In this document: positions 5,187-6,929 of the stretch, one piece after another
Layout: every line of letters begins with the position of its first letter
Position numbering within the stretch: position 1 is the stretch's first letter
Source of the DNA: an uncultured Clostridia bacterium
GTDB taxonomy: Bacteria > Bacillota > Clostridia > Oscillospirales > CAG-272
Reading direction: 5' to 3'
Length of the DNA: 6,929 nucleotides
Assembly: GCA_946641795.1 (NCBI GenBank)
Contig: CAMPBZ010000061.1
Coordinates: 1-6,929 of the forward strand
Notes under the pieces: model-generated
What the model was told of the DNA's origin: nothing
The model's input: only the letters and a program-made list of their open reading frames with translations
The model's database searches: none
Translations under genes and position numbers: made by a program

Positions 5187-5816
5187 ATGATCAAACTGGA
5201 ACGCACACAGGTAATGAATTTTGAAAACGCTCTGCGCGGCGCGCGCAACCCGATGAACAGCTGGGGCCGCACCGACAGCAGCTACGACGAAGCCGGCAAC
5301 TACGTCCTCGGCCCGAACGACCTGGACCTTGCCGCCCGCCTTGCCAAAGCCGGCAGCGACCACCGCAAATATCTGCGTATGGTCTTTGTTTCGGTGGATA
5401 TTACCGCGCCGCTTTACTGGTGGAAAGAGTTTGACACCTACAAGGTGGGCACCGTTGCAAACTCCTGCTCCACCATGCACAAAATCCACGCCGCCCCCTT
5501 TACGCGCGACGATTTTTCGCACGACCGGATGGACGCCGGAGCGCTTGCCGTTCTGGACACCGTTATCGCCTATCTGGAAGCCGAGCGCCAAAAGTTTTTG
5601 GCCGACAAATCGGACAAGCAGGCCTGGCACAATATGATCCAAACGCTTCCCTCTTCCTACAACCAAATGCGCACCGTCACCCTGAACTATGAGGTGCTGA
5701 CCAATATGTACTACGCCCGCAGAAACCACAAACTGGCCGAGTGGCACACCCTTTGCGCATGGATTGAAAGCCTCCCCTACGCGAAAGAGCTGATTTGCAT
5801 TCACGACGATGAATAA
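5187..5816 (+). CDS. Divergent ThyX-like protein, signature motif degraded
   Basis: The product has 209 residues, close to flavin-dependent thymidylate synthase (ThyX, usually about 210-250). The start has ggaga 8 nt upstream. Two stretches align by eye with ThyX. MVFVSVDITAPLYWWKEF (65-82) corresponds to the ThyX strand ending just before its RHR motif. LPSSYNQMRTVTLNYEVL to RRNHKLAEW (154-186) corresponds to the C-terminal LP...NARSL...R...H.QWE region that binds dUMP. The ThyX signature RHRxxSxNExSxR is not kept: the matching residues are TYKVGTVANSCST (84-96). It is therefore probably a ThyX-fold relative with a changed or lost activity. Similar sequences in Clostridia and their phages are usually left as hypothetical. 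It lies between a phosphatase and a membrane protein in one operon. The fold assignment is from memory of the family, not from a search. Confidence 0.72.
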   Translation: MIKLERTQVMNFENALRGARNPMNSWGRTDSSYDEAGNYVLGPNDLDLAARLAKAGSDHRKYLRMVFVSVDITAPLYWWKEFDTYKVGTVANSCSTMHKIHAAPFTRDDFSHDRMDAGALAVLDTVIAYLEAERQKFLADKSDKQAWHNMIQTLPSSYNQMRTVTLNYEVLTNMYYARRNHKLAEWHTLCAWIESLPYAKELICIHDDE

Positions 5817-6543
5817 CCGCCCGGAAGAGACCGCGCCGCTCCCGGCCGCCGACCGGCGGCTCTCCCTGCCGGGCGAGGTTGTTTGGCTGTTTGCCCTGGT
5901 GCTGATGGCGGTTTCGGTTTGTATGACCGTTGCGGCGGGACTTGGCGTTTCCATGATCGTTTGCCCGGCCTATCTCGTCAGCGAAAAGTTCTCCTTCCTC
6001 TCCTTCGGGCAGGCGGAGTACCTCTTGCAGGGCATTCTGTTCGTGGCGCTCTGCATCTCTGTCCGGCGCTTCAAGCTCGTCTATCTCTCCTCGTTTTTGT
6101 GCTGTCTGGTTTACGGGCTGGTGCTGGACGCTTTTCAGCGGTTCATCCCGCTCTTCAACGCGGCCATCACCCCGCCCGAAAGCCTGCCCCTGCCCGCCCG
6201 CATCGCGCTTCTCGCCGGTGGAATGGTGCTGACCTCGCTTTCGGTCGCCTTGTTTTTCAAGTCCTATCTTTACGCGCAGGTGTATGACTTTTTCGTCATT
6301 GCCATCGTGGCGCGCTACAAGCTGAAAGAGGGTCTGACCAAAACGCTCTTCGACCTTTCCTTTTTCGTTCTTTCGGTCGTCCTTTCGTTCGCCCTGTTCG
6401 GCCGCCTGATCGGCATCGGCTGGGGCACCCTGGCTATGACCGCCTGCAACGGCACCTTGATCGGCCTCTTTTCAAAAGGCTTTGATAAACTCTTCGTCAC
6501 CAAACCCCTCTTCCCCAAATTCGCAAAATTGTTTGAGATTTAG
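5809..6543 (+). CDS. YczE/DUF6198-like multi-pass membrane protein
   Basis: The product has 244 residues with about five or six hydrophobic helices: near 23-45, 68-84, 90-108, 131-150, 180-198 and 203-222. The string AAGLGVSMIVCPAYLVS (42-58) matches the GLG-S---P motif at the end of the first helix in the YczE/YitT-like group (DUF6198). These are small integral membrane proteins of unknown function, sometimes suspected transporters. Its ATG overlaps the previous gene's end by 8 nt (atgaataa), and no Shine-Dalgarno is visible in front, so it is probably translated by coupling to the ThyX-like gene. It is the last gene of the operon. Substrate and role are unknown. Confidence 0.82.
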   Translation: MNNRPEETAPLPAADRRLSLPGEVVWLFALVLMAVSVCMTVAAGLGVSMIVCPAYLVSEKFSFLSFGQAEYLLQGILFVALCISVRRFKLVYLSSFLCCLVYGLVLDAFQRFIPLFNAAITPPESLPLPARIALLAGGMVLTSLSVALFFKSYLYAQVYDFFVIAIVARYKLKEGLTKTLFDLSFFVLSVVLSFALFGRLIGIGWGTLAMTACNGTLIGLFSKGFDKLFVTKPLFPKFAKLFEI

Positions 6544-6795
6544 GGAGCGAGGGTGGGAAGGCCGCGAGGGGGAGAAAACTTTTTTGCAAAAACCCGGCAA
6601 GCCGGGCGCCGGTTCTTGGTTTGTGGAAACGATCTTGTAACGCCGCAAAGATGCCATCTCCCCCTCGCGCTATCCTGTTGCGGTTCCCGAAAATCGCTGC
6701 GGGCGCATCCGCGCTGATCCTTGCGCTTTTCGACCTGCGGCCACTCCTCGCGCTCCCTTCTCCCGCCGCCGGCGGCGGTCGCACTCGTCCCCCCA
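6544..6795. repeat. Non-coding tail with nested inverted repeats
   Basis: I see no credible gene here. A perfect 12-bp inverted repeat (6563-6574 with 6658-6669, cgcgagggggag) encloses the repeated gaaaacttttttgcaaaaa element (6574-6592) and a cccggc-aa-gccggg hairpin (6593-6606). Outside it, gggagcgagg after the stop codon is nearly complementary to cctcgcgctccc at 6745-6756. A perfect 16-nt palindrome lies at 6763-6778 (ccgccgcc|ggcggcgg). No T tract follows any of these stems. The stretch looks like a dispersed intergenic repeat rather than a regulatory region of the operon. Confidence 0.5.
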
Positions 6796-6849
6796 CTTTC
6801 AAAAAACTCCCAAACAGGTTTTGGGAGTTTTTGAAAGGGATTTTGTTTT
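6796..6849 (+). terminator. Intrinsic terminator of the HAD operon, repeat family member
   Basis: The arms are 6796-6814 and 6820-6837, with one bulged A and a 5-nt loop, followed by ttttgtttt (6841-6849). It is the first good rightward terminator after the operon stop at 6543. Its base (tttcaaaaa/tttttgaaaggg), T tract and following ctgctccg match the terminator at 44-99, while the upper stem differs yet remains paired. Confidence 0.75.
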
Positions 6850-6862
6850 CTGCTCCGCCCGG

Positions 6863-6877
6863 CCGCGCAGTGCGCGG
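6863..6877. other. Short GC hairpin after the right terminator
   Basis: ccgcgc-agt-gcgcgg forms a perfect 6-bp stem just past the terminator. It sits where the cloverleaf-like element starts on the left side, but the sequence is otherwise different. The remaining bases to 6929 show no gene. ccggttcttgg at 6880-6890 repeats 6609-6619. Confidence 0.4.
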
Positions 6878-6929
6878 TTCCGGTTCTTGGGTAATCAAAA
6901 CCCGTTTCTACTTACTTTCTAAACCTCAC

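Noticed and set aside
5028..5954. 308-residue open frame on the minus strand
   Set aside because: It covers parts of three plus-strand genes that have motifs, ribosome sites and coupling. No domain is recognisable in it.
6497..6898. 133-residue open frame on the minus strand
   Set aside because: It crosses the terminator and inverted repeats, has no ribosome site, and its product is a low-complexity Arg/Pro/Ala sequence.

Overview
The window looks like chromosomal DNA of a gut-type Clostridia bacterium (Oscillospirales or Christensenellales grade; the exact taxon cannot be read from the sequence). The basis is moderately GC-rich coding sequence with short gaps, Gram-positive-style Shine-Dalgarno sites (AAAGGAG, GGAGG), near-consensus sigma-A promoters, U-tailed hairpin terminators, and protein families common in Clostridia: BspA-type leucine-rich repeats, a YczE/DUF6198-like membrane protein and a small Cys-rich membrane peptide.

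Layout. Positions 1-226 hold no gene. They contain a + strand terminator belonging to something outside the window, then a GC-clamped structure of three perfect hairpins (112-224) directly behind the stop of the first gene. On the minus strand, 227-1654 encodes a signal-less TIR / charged helix / leucine-rich-repeat protein with its own promoter. That promoter abuts a 15-bp-stem terminator (1731-1763) of the next minus-strand gene, 1789-3789. This second gene encodes a secreted-then-anchored single-pass membrane protein with Ig-like outer domains and an inner alpha/beta domain. It is driven by a perfect-consensus promoter at 4000-4028, followed by an untranslated leader of about 200 nt that contains three tandem 22-nt repeats.

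On the plus strand, an unlisted 31-residue cysteine-rich membrane peptide (4236-4331) has a good ribosome binding site and ends at a strong terminator (4403-4437). A separate plus-strand operon follows with an extended -10 promoter: a HAD phosphatase (4519-5172), a protein resembling flavin-dependent thymidylate synthase with a degraded signature (5187-5816), and a YczE/DUF6198-like membrane protein (5809-6543) whose start overlaps the previous stop. The tail, 6544-6929, is non-coding, rich in nested inverted repeats, and ends in a terminator that shares its flanks with the one at the left edge.

The best candidate for an undescribed system is the cytoplasmic TIR-LRR protein, which resembles a reduced innate-immune receptor without a nucleotide-binding switch domain, together with the structured element in its 3' region. 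Next are the small Cys-rich peptide and the ThyX-like protein that seems to have lost its signature motif. No link between the TIR gene and the other genes can be shown from this window.
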